Assembly (NCBI GenBank): GCA_903642225.1
Contig: CAHJWI010000017.1
Span: 1 to 64,000, forward strand
Reading direction: 5' to 3'
DNA from: Acidobacteriaceae bacterium
GTDB lineage: Bacteria > Acidobacteriota > Terriglobia > Terriglobales > Acidobacteriaceae
Length of the DNA stretch: 64,000 bases
Positions 25,041 to 33,500 of the stretch are shown here, piece by piece. The position numbers and the translations under genes were made by a program. Positions within the stretch are counted from its first letter, which is position 1. Every line of letters begins with the position of its first letter. Below the pieces are notes generated by a model. It worked only from the letters and a program-made list of their open reading frames with translations. It ran no database searches and had not been told where the DNA came from.

Positions 25041-26249
25041 ATGGACGCTTTTGAGAGTGCACCTGTGTACGACTGCATCGTGCTGGGCGCGGGTGCTGCC
25101 GGCATGTTGTGCGCGGCGGAAACTGCGAAGCGCGGCCGGCGGGTGCTGCTGGTAGACGCGGGGGAGCGCGCCGGGCGCAAGATCCTGATCAGCGGCGGCG
25201 GCCGGTGCAACTTCACAAATATGCATTGCACACCGGCAAACTTCCTAAGCGAGAACCCGCACTTTGCGAAGAGCGCGCTGGCGCGGTACACGGCGCAGGA
25301 CTTCATCGCACTGGTGCAGAAGCACCGCATTCCCTTCCATGAGAAGACGCTGGGACAGTTGTTTTGCGACCATTCGGCGCAGGCGATTGTGACCATGCTG
25401 GAAGCGGAATGCCGCGATGCCGGCGTGGAAACACGCATGCGTACGCAGGTGCTAGGGGTCTTGGCGGATGGTGACGGCTTCGCGGTGCGTGTACTGAACG
25501 GGACACTGAAGGCACGTACGGTGGTCGTGGCAACGGGTGGACTATCGATCCCCAAAATGGGCGCGACCGGTGTGGGTTACGACGTGGCGCGTGCGTTTGG
25601 TTTGAAGGTGGTGGAGCCTCGGCCGGCACTGGTGCCGCTGACCTTCCATGGTGACGACGCGGAACACTGGGCCGACCTTTCAGGGCTGTCCGCGGAGGTG
25701 GTTGCGACGGCGGTGCCGGTAGCGAAACAGCGTGTCGCGTCGCCGACATTTCGCGAGAAGCTGTTGATTACGCACAGGGGCCTGTCCGGGCCGGCGGTGC
25801 TGCAGATTTCGTCATATGTGCGAGCAGGGGAAAAGGTGCGCTTTGACCTGGTGCCGGAAGATGGCGTCTTTGCGCCCATGCTGGACTCGCGTGCCATACG
25901 CGATGCCCAGACGGCATACGGCCTGCTTCGGCAGTGGCTGCCGGCACGGCTGGCAGAGCGCTGGCTTGAACTGAACCTGCCGGCGGACTGGAAGAATGCG
26001 TCGATCGCAGCGTTGGAAACACAGCTGCATGCGTGGACGCTTACACCCGGCGGCGACGAGGGGTATGCGAAGGCAGAAGTCACTGCGGGTGGCGTGAGTA
26101 CAGCCGAGCTGGACAGCACGACGATGCAGGCCAAGCGGGTACCGGGGCTGGCGTTTATTGGCGAGGTGGTCGACGTCACCGGGCACCTGGGCGGCCACAA
26201 TTTCCAGTGGGCTTGGGCGAGCGCAGTGGCGGCGGCACAGGCGTTATGA
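25041..26249 (+). CDS. BaiN/HI0933-family FAD-dependent oxidoreductase
   Basis: A 402-aa flavoprotein of the HI0933/YhiN/BaiN family. The FAD dinucleotide site is VLGAGAAGMLCA (14-25). The family signature ISGGGRCNFTN is at about 50-60, and the C-terminal FAD motif GHLGGHNFQWAWASA closes the protein. The length is typical. Named members include BaiN, which reduces bile acid double bonds, but most homologues in soil bacteria have no known substrate, so I give none. It is convergent with the MATE transporter gene, 24 bases apart. Confidence 0.92.
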   Translation: MDAFESAPVYDCIVLGAGAAGMLCAAETAKRGRRVLLVDAGERAGRKILISGGGRCNFTNMHCTPANFLSENPHFAKSALARYTAQDFIALVQKHRIPFHEKTLGQLFCDHSAQAIVTMLEAECRDAGVETRMRTQVLGVLADGDGFAVRVLNGTLKARTVVVATGGLSIPKMGATGVGYDVARAFGLKVVEPRPALVPLTFHGDDAEHWADLSGLSAEVVATAVPVAKQRVASPTFREKLLITHRGLSGPAVLQISSYVRAGEKVRFDLVPEDGVFAPMLDSRAIRDAQTAYGLLRQWLPARLAERWLELNLPADWKNASIAALETQLHAWTLTPGGDEGYAKAEVTAGGVSTAELDSTTMQAKRVPGLAFIGEVVDVTGHLGGHNFQWAWASAVAAAQAL

Positions 26250-26273
26250 CAACGGCAGGGAGCGCCGGAGAAG

Positions 26274-27695
26274 CTACTGTGCAGCGACTTCGTTGTGTAG
26301 CTGCGGCTTGGCGACGCCGCGCAAAATGAGCCGACGCGAGCGGCTGTTCCAGTACGCGCATAGCATGCAGGCGATGAGCACCAGTGCAATCGTGAGTCCT
26401 GCCCAGATGCCAAGCACGCCGTACGGGCTAAAGGCGGTGCGATGCCGCACCAGGCCGTGGAACGCAAGCACCATGCCCACCGGCAGGCCGACCAGCCAGT
26501 AGCCGACAAAATTCGCAAACATGGGTACGCGGGTGAGTCCCATGCCGCGCAGCGCACCGGTCAGGATGATCTGCACGGCGTCGAAGATGGCAAAGAGACC
26601 GGCCAGCACAAGCAGCGGACGGACGAGTGCGGCGATGCGGACATCGTTCGTGTACACCAGTGTGAGTGCGTGCGGTATCGAAAAGAACACAGCAGCTGCG
26701 CACACCATGAAGCCGATGCCCAGGCCGAGTGCGAGCAGACCGGCGCGGCGTGCTTTTGCCGGGTCTGCCGCGCCCAGCGCGTGGCCGACGGAAACCGCCG
26801 CAGCGGATGAGATACCGAGCGGCACCATGTATGCCATGGCCGCGTAATTCAGGGCAATCTGGTGTGCGGCAAGCGCGTCTGCGGAAATGTGACCGGCCAT
26901 GACAGTGGCGACGGCAAAGGCTCCGACCTCAAGCAGCAACTGGACGGCCGACGGCATGCCGAGCCGCAGGAGCTCGCGTAAATGGCGCAGGTGCGGTGCA
27001 GCCCAGTGGGCAAACAGTGGATGACCGCGACGCCGCTCGTGCGCCCATGCAAAGCCCAGCAGCATGGCGGCCATCAGCAGGCGCGACAGCACCGTCGACA
27101 GTGCCGAGCCGCGGACGCCCATGGCCGGAAAGCCGAGCTTGCCGTTGATAAGCACGTAGTTGGCCCCCCAATTGGTGAGGTTGGCAAAGACAAACGTGAG
27201 CGTGATGACTCGCACCTGGCCGACGGCCTGCAGGTATCGGCGCAGCGCCGCGTAGAGCAGCAGCGGCAGCGTTCCCCAAAGCAGAACGCGCAGGTAGCCG
27301 GCTGCGGGCGCCACAAGCTCCGGACTTACTCCCAGCTTCGCCGCAATGCCGCTGATGCCGAACAACAGCAGCATAAGCAATGGTGACACTGCCAGCGCGA
27401 TGTACACACCCTGTGCCAGCCAGCGATGGCACGCGTCGAAGTTACGCTCGCCGTAGCTGCGCGCGATGACCGTATCCAGCCCAAGTAAAAGCCCCAGACC
27501 AAAGAGAGACGGCGCATAGTACAGCGCATTGCCCAGCGCCACGGCACCGATGGCCACAGGCCCAAGACGGCCCACCATAATGACGTCGACGACGCCTTGC
27601 AGCATCCAGCCGAGCTCTGCCAGAGCCACCGGAACGGCCAGTCGCACCATGGCGGCGAGCTCTTTCCGGTACAGCGATTGAGTGCCAGAGGTCAT
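26274..27695 (-). CDS. MATE-family multidrug efflux transporter
   Basis: A 473-aa inner-membrane antiporter with 12 predicted helices arranged in two related halves (MatE Pfam domains). Tell-tale segments: VALAELGWMLQGVVDVIMVGRLG in the first helix pair and the inter-half RLGMPSAVQLLLEVGAFAV. Family members expel cationic drugs using sodium or proton gradients. The start ATG 27695 precedes the first helix; a longer frame upstream lies over the GNAT gene and is a shadow. The GNAT gene is 46 bases upstream on the same strand, so the two may form an operon. Confidence 0.93.
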   Translation of the reverse strand: MTSGTQSLYRKELAAMVRLAVPVALAELGWMLQGVVDVIMVGRLGPVAIGAVALGNALYYAPSLFGLGLLLGLDTVIARSYGERNFDACHRWLAQGVYIALAVSPLLMLLLFGISGIAAKLGVSPELVAPAAGYLRVLLWGTLPLLLYAALRRYLQAVGQVRVITLTFVFANLTNWGANYVLINGKLGFPAMGVRGSALSTVLSRLLMAAMLLGFAWAHERRRGHPLFAHWAAPHLRHLRELLRLGMPSAVQLLLEVGAFAVATVMAGHISADALAAHQIALNYAAMAYMVPLGISSAAAVSVGHALGAADPAKARRAGLLALGLGIGFMVCAAAVFFSIPHALTLVYTNDVRIAALVRPLLVLAGLFAIFDAVQIILTGALRGMGLTRVPMFANFVGYWLVGLPVGMVLAFHGLVRHRTAFSPYGVLGIWAGLTIALVLIACMLCAYWNSRSRRLILRGVAKPQLHNEVAAQ

Positions 27696-27741
27696 CTTGT
27701 AGATGGTACCGGGAAACGGAACGGTGGACGACCTGCAGCGG

Positions 27742-28278
27742 TCAGAGGGTGCGTGCCATGACGGCGTCGTGGTGCGTGGTCTTACCCACGGTAAAGAAGC
27801 GCTCGCCGACATGCGTGAAGCCCATCCGGTTGTAGAAAGCGATGGCGCCGCTGTTCTTGCCGTAAACGCCAAGCAGCAGCCGCTCGTACCCCTGTTCCGT
27901 TGCACTGTCGATGGCCTGCTGCATGAGCGCACGACCGATACCTGACCCCTGAAAGCGGTGCAGCAGATAGATGCGGCGTAGCTCGTAGTCGCGAGGCGAA
28001 AGGTCCGGCAGCGGCAGGTCCGGCGCGGTGCAGATGGCGTAGCCGACTGCGGCATCACCCGGCGCGGATTCGGCGACCCATGTGCGGTTCTCGGGGGCTA
28101 CCAGGTACTTCGTGTAAGCCGCCTCCGAATGATTTTTGTGAAAGTGGGCAAGGATGTCGGCGCCGTCGAGTACGTCGGCGAAGGCCTCAAGAAAGCTGGC
28201 TCCGCCGACCAGCGAGAGCATGGGCTCGTCGCCGGGAACGCAGCCGCGGATGCGGAACAGGGACATATACCGCAGCAT
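27742..28278 (-). CDS. GNAT-family N-acetyltransferase
   Basis: A 178-aa acetyltransferase. The acetyl-CoA loop is RRIYLLHRFQGSGIGRALM (Q/R-x-x-G-x-G/A), followed by NSGAIAFYNRMGF near the C-terminus. Acceptor unknown; antibiotics, peptides and polyamines are all possible in this family. The start may be ATG 28278 or ATG 28266 four codons later (MSLFRIRG). It may be co-transcribed with the downstream MATE pump gene, which would suit a detoxification pair, but that is conjecture. Confidence 0.9.
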   Translation of the reverse strand: MLRYMSLFRIRGCVPGDEPMLSLVGGASFLEAFADVLDGADILAHFHKNHSEAAYTKYLVAPENRTWVAESAPGDAAVGYAICTAPDLPLPDLSPRDYELRRIYLLHRFQGSGIGRALMQQAIDSATEQGYERLLLGVYGKNSGAIAFYNRMGFTHVGERFFTVGKTTHHDAVMARTL

Positions 28279-28435
28279 AGCAACGCCGCGCAGTGCACGC
28301 CTGTGGTGTTACAGGATGAGAGTCGCAGCAGTTGCCATGCCATGCAGCAAGGTGCCAACAGCGGCGGAGACGGAAGCGGAGGGCCGGGCATCCCATGCAG
28401 AGATGAGCAAAGCACGTACGCCAAAAAAGGAAGAG

Positions 28436-30148
28436 ATGTCGGAGCCGAAGCCGACAACGAACGCCGCGTCTGCCGTGTTGGAGACACAGATCAAGACAAA
28501 GACAGCGCCCAAGGCAAAGACGGTCGCAGCACCACCCGGCGAAGAAAGCGGTGATGCCGCCGCCCCTGGCATGAGCGAGCCGGATGCACCGCGGATTCCC
28601 CAAGCCGCAAAGACGCAGACGGAAGCAGCCGCAGTAAAGGTGGTGCGCGGCAAGAAGGCGATCTCCGGCAAGGCCGCAGCACGCACCGGCACCACGCCGG
28701 CGGACGCTGAGCGCGCTTCGCGGCAGCAGGCTGCGGCCGCAGCGCTTGCGGCGGAACTGCCAGACAGCTTGCGCGTGCTTGCCGGCAACGACCGCGTAAC
28801 GGTTCGGCGCGACGGTGTGCCTGCGGCTAACGGAAAAACTGTTGTGTACTGGATGCAGCGCGCGGAGCGTGGCGTGGACAACGCAGCCCTTGACTGCGCC
28901 ATCGCGGTCGCCAACGAACTGCGTTTGCCGGTGGTCGTGTACTTCGCCGGCGTCTCAGACTTTCCGCATGCAAATTTGCGGCACTATGCCTTTTTGAACC
29001 AGGGCCTGCGCGATGTGAAGGCTGACCTGGCAGAGCGCAATGTGAGCTTTGTGCTGCGCAACGCGCCGCGCGAGGACTGGCTGACACTGTTCAATGATGT
29101 GGATGCCGCCATTGTGATCGGCGACGAGAACCCGATGCGCGTGCCGGAGGGCTGGCGGCAGCACGTGACGAAGAACATCAAGGTGCCATTCTGGACGGTA
29201 GATGCCGATGTGATCGTGCCATCCAAGCGCTTCGACAAGGTGCAGTACGCTGCCTACACCATGCGTCCGCGACTGTGGAAGATGCTGCCGGAGTACCTGG
29301 AGCCACATGCGAATCTGAAGGCCGACCACGCCTGGAAAAAGCCCAAAGGCTTTGTGGAAGATGACCCTGCCGCAGACATGACCGCCGGCTGGACGCACCT
29401 GGACCGCAGCGTCGGGGCGGTGCCGGACTTCACCGGCGGAGCGCATGCTGCAACGGCGCGCCTGGAACTTTTCGTGTCGAAGATGCTGGGCACGTATGCC
29501 GAGCGCCGCAACCACCCGGAGGTGGACGGTACCTCGCAGCTAAGCTTGTACCTGCACTACGGCCACATCAGCCCCATCCGTATTCTGCTTGCGATTGAGG
29601 GGGCCGTTGCTGAGAATAAGTCGCTGCGCGAGAGTGCGGACAGCTTTCTGGACGAGATGGTGACGTGGCGCGAGTTATGCGTGAACTACGTGAAGTACAA
29701 CCCGCACTACGACGACCCGGAGTGCGCTGAACCCTGGGCCGTAGCAACGGTTGAAAAGCATGAGCACGATCTGCGCGATCCCCTGTATACCGTGGCGCAG
29801 ATGGAGCGCGGCGAAACCGGCGATGAGTTATGGAATGCGGCGCAGCGACAGGGCGTGCGGCATGGATGGATGCACAACTTTCTGCGCATGTACTGGGGAA
29901 AGAAGATTCTGGAGTGGTCGCCAAGTAACCGCGAGGCCATGAAAACGGCGATCTACCTGAACGATAAATACTTTATCGACGGGCGGGACCCCGGCGGCTA
30001 CGGCGGCATTGCTTGGGCGATTTATGGCAAGTTCGACCGGCCCTGGGGTGAGCGGAAAGTCTTTGGCAAGATCCGGTACATGAGTGGCGCAAGTACCGGC
30101 AAGAAATTTGATTCCAAGCGGTACATCGCGCAGCATCCCCCGCTGTAA
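28436..30148 (+). CDS. Class II CPD photolyase with long N-terminal extension
   Basis: Flavin-dependent repair of UV cyclobutane pyrimidine dimers. The core (about residues 110-570) carries class II wording: YWMQRAERGVDNAALDCA near its start, LYLHYGHISPIR, and FGKIRYMSGASTGKKFD near the end. Before it lies about 110 residues rich in Ala, Lys, Glu and Thr, probably disordered. The start is uncertain: ATG 28436 has AAGGAAG just upstream, ATG 28403 is an alternative, and the open frame reaches back to 28154 over the divergent GNAT gene. Class II enzymes are typical of plants and animals but also occur in several bacterial phyla. Confidence 0.9.
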   Translation: MSEPKPTTNAASAVLETQIKTKTAPKAKTVAAPPGEESGDAAAPGMSEPDAPRIPQAAKTQTEAAAVKVVRGKKAISGKAAARTGTTPADAERASRQQAAAAALAAELPDSLRVLAGNDRVTVRRDGVPAANGKTVVYWMQRAERGVDNAALDCAIAVANELRLPVVVYFAGVSDFPHANLRHYAFLNQGLRDVKADLAERNVSFVLRNAPREDWLTLFNDVDAAIVIGDENPMRVPEGWRQHVTKNIKVPFWTVDADVIVPSKRFDKVQYAAYTMRPRLWKMLPEYLEPHANLKADHAWKKPKGFVEDDPAADMTAGWTHLDRSVGAVPDFTGGAHAATARLELFVSKMLGTYAERRNHPEVDGTSQLSLYLHYGHISPIRILLAIEGAVAENKSLRESADSFLDEMVTWRELCVNYVKYNPHYDDPECAEPWAVATVEKHEHDLRDPLYTVAQMERGETGDELWNAAQRQGVRHGWMHNFLRMYWGKKILEWSPSNREAMKTAIYLNDKYFIDGRDPGGYGGIAWAIYGKFDRPWGERKVFGKIRYMSGASTGKKFDSKRYIAQHPPL

Positions 30149-30224
30149 GGGAAGGAGGCAAGCACCACAAACAGAGTTCGAGTCGCCTGTGCCACACCGT
30201 GATTTGCCCCGGCATGAGAGCTTG

Positions 30225-30260
30225 TTGACGGCAGCGAAGCCGCGACTACGCTGCTGTCAA
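30225..30260. terminator. Long stem-loop after photolyase gene
   Basis: TTGACGGCAGCG (30225-30236) pairs with CGCTGCTGTCAA (30249-30260) through 12 positions with one G-T pair and a 12-base loop. It lies 77 bases after the photolyase stop and 300 bases before the next gene. No T-run follows, so it may be a terminator of an unusual kind or an operator. Confidence 0.45.
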
Positions 30261-30555
30261 GAAGCATTGTTCGTGGGTCATGGCTGATGGTAGATTCAGG
30301 AAAAGCCACGCAGTCACTACTCGCTCGACTCTCCCTTGAATTGCCGAGCGGATGACATGGCAAAGCTACCCCTGACGTGGCACACACGCGGCATCGCAGG
30401 GAGCAGCGGGTCTTCAACAAGCTTAAGATTTCTCTTAACCAGCCACCCTGTTGTACGGAAGTCCGGTTGCACCAGCGCACACCTGTGCACGTTGCAGCGG
30501 CACCTGGGTTGGCTTGCGTTTGGTAAATCGACACATCGGCGATGGTTGTGCACGC

Positions 30556-33500
30556 GTGCTACGGCAGACGCTTGCGCTTGCTCTTGTAGCCCTGACGATT
30601 GGCGCGCAGGCGATTGATGCCCCGCCGATTGGTGCCCAGATGTCGGCGCAGCAGAGCGGCGACGCAGCAACGGCTCCGGCCACAACGACACAAAGCACAA
30701 CAAACATCGCACAACGCAGGGCGCGTATTTTCGCGCAAAGCAGGTCGCATGCGAACGGCGCCGCAGCCACACTGCAGGCAGCACGCAAACAGCATGCGGA
30801 GCTTGCCGCCGTGGCTGGACGCAAAGCAACGGATGCTGTGCTTCACGCAATGGCGCTGCCCGGTGCTTCCAGACTTCAGCGGAACAGGACCGCGCTCACC
30901 ACGTCGCTGTCCACCCCGTGGCAAGCTGTCGGGCCGATGCAGGTGTCCACGGCCGCATACGGCCTGGTCACCGGCCGGGTAACCGCAGTTGCCCTTGATC
31001 CCGCGGACAGCACCGGCAACACCGTGTACCTGGGCACCACCGGCGGTGGCGTGTGGAAAAGTACGAACGCGGCGGGCACTGCGGCGAACGTCAGCTTTGC
31101 ACCGTTGACCGACACGCTGCAGGTGTTCAGCCCAAATGCCGGCACCAGCTCCGCGGCATCGCTTTCTATCGGCGCCATGACGGTACAACCCGGCGGAACC
31201 GGCGTTTTGCTGGCAGGCACGGGCGATCCCAACGACGCCACAGACAGCTACTACGGCGAGGGCATCCTGCGCTCGCCCGACAACGGCACTACCTGGACGC
31301 TGGTGGAGCAATCCAATGATGGCGTCGCCAGCCACGCCTTTACCGGCGAGGGCTTCGCCGGCTTTGCCTGGAGCACAGCGAACCCCAACCTGGTGGTGGC
31401 GGCGGTGTCGTCGTCCGCAGAAGACAGCAACGTTGGCGGCAGCGTTGCGGGTACAAGCGCGCGCGGCCTGTATGTCTCGACCGACGCCGGTGTGACATGG
31501 CAGATGGCGACGATCGATGACGGATCGAACCACTTTGTGCAGAGGCCGTCCGACATCTTCAGCGCCACGTACGAGGGCAACGCGGCGACAGCAGTTGTGT
31601 GGAATCCGCTGCGGCAAAAGTTTTACGCTGCGGTGCGGTTCCACGGGTACTACGAGTCGGCGGATGGCATGACATGGACACGCATGGCAGCGCAGCCTGG
31701 TGCAGGCCTGACCACTGCGGCGTGCCCCACCCGCAGCGGCAGCACCGGCGTTACCAGTTGCCCCATCTTTCGCGGCGCGCTTGCATTGCAACCAGTGTCC
31801 GGCGACCTGTTCGCACTGACAGTAGATGCCGGCAACGGAGACAGCGGCCTGTACCGCGACCTGTGCAGCAGCACCGGCAGCGCGTGTGCCAGCAGCACCG
31901 TGCTATGGGCGCAAAAGCTGCCAAGCACGCCCTTGGAAGACGGCTCCGGCGTGATAGCGCAGGGCGACTATAACCTTTCGCTTAGCGCCGTGCCTGCCGC
32001 AACCGCTCTCAGCACGACAGATACACTGCTGTTTGTCGGCAACGCGGATCTCTTCCGCTGCCGGCTGTCGGACGGCTGCAGCCTGCGCAACACCACCAAC
32101 GCTGCCACCGGCTGTGCCGCACCGGCCATGGTCGCACCCGCGCAGCATGCCATCGCCTTCCAGACGAACTCTGCCAATACCGCTGCGCCGCTGCTGTACT
32201 TTGGCAACGACGGCGGCCTGTGGCGTTCTACCGACGGCGTAAACCAGCAGGCGACCAGTTGCGGCGCCGACGATGCGACCCACTTCGACAACCTGAACGG
32301 CGCTCTGGGTTCGCTGGCAGAGGTTAGCGGCCTGAGCACGCATCCCTCAGACGGCGGCATCGCGCTGGTGGCGCTGGGAGCGCTTGGCAGTGCGGCGTCC
32401 ACTGCTTCCTCCTCCACGGGAAGCCTGCAAAGTGTGTGGACGCAAATGGGCACCGGTGAAAGCGGAAATGTGGCCATTGACCAGGCTTCGCCCACCAACT
32501 GGCTGCTGCAATCCGGCTTTGGCGTCTCGCTGTATCGCTGCACCAAGGGCACAGCGTGCGCACCGGCGGACTTTAACGGGCCGCCTGCCATTGGCGCATC
32601 GCAGGTGAACGGCGATACGGAGTTGACCGACGCACCAATCCTTTTAGACCCTGCGCTGAACAGCAACGTCATTGTGGGCACCTGCCGTGTGTACCGTGGA
32701 CCAGCGGGCGGTGGAAGCACGTGGACGTCAGGAGCCGACGCGATCAGCACGCCGTTGTCGGGTCCGGCCAACTCGATCTGTGCCGGTTCCAATGGACTCA
32801 TTCGTTCCATCGGTGCCGGCGGCTTGACGCAGTTGACAGCCTCCTCCGCAACCAGCGGGTCGCCGGTGTTGTACGCCGGCCTGGCCGGCTCAAAGGACGG
32901 CGGCACCAATGCCTTTGGCGGACACTTCTACCGGACCACCCAGGGCAATTTGGCCAACGGCGGCACCCAATGGACCGACGTGACCGCCGGCACCGTGACG
33001 AACGACACGGCCAACAACGGTCGCTTCAACCCCTTCAGCTTCGATGTGTCCTCGATTTCCATCGACCCGGGCGACCCCTCTGGCCTGACGGTGTACGCCA
33101 CCGTCATGGGGTTCAACACACCGGTGGTGTATCGCTCCACCGATGGAGCGGCGAGCTGGGCGAACATCAGCGCGAACCTGCCGTATGCACCGGTGAACGC
33201 GGTTGTGGTGGACCCGAACGACAGCAACGTCGTCTACGTGGGGTCAGACACGGGCGTGTATGTGACCACGGACGTCACCTCCTGCGCGGCCGCAAATGCC
33301 CAGTGCTGGAGCGTGTACGGCACCGCCTTACCAAATGCGCCGGTCACCAAACTCGTCGCATCCGTTGCCTTTGCCCTGCCCGGGAACGGCGCGGGTGTGC
33401 TGCGCGCCGGCACCTACGGCCGCGGCATCTGGCAGTTGCCGCTGATCACTGCCGGCCAATCCGCGCGCGCTGTCGCAACGCTGTCGCCCACCTCGCTCAG

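Noticed and set aside
27696-28058. 121-residue extension of the MATE protein
   Set aside because: It overlaps the GNAT gene in another frame and is Arg/Ser/Thr-rich; the MATE fold begins at 27695.
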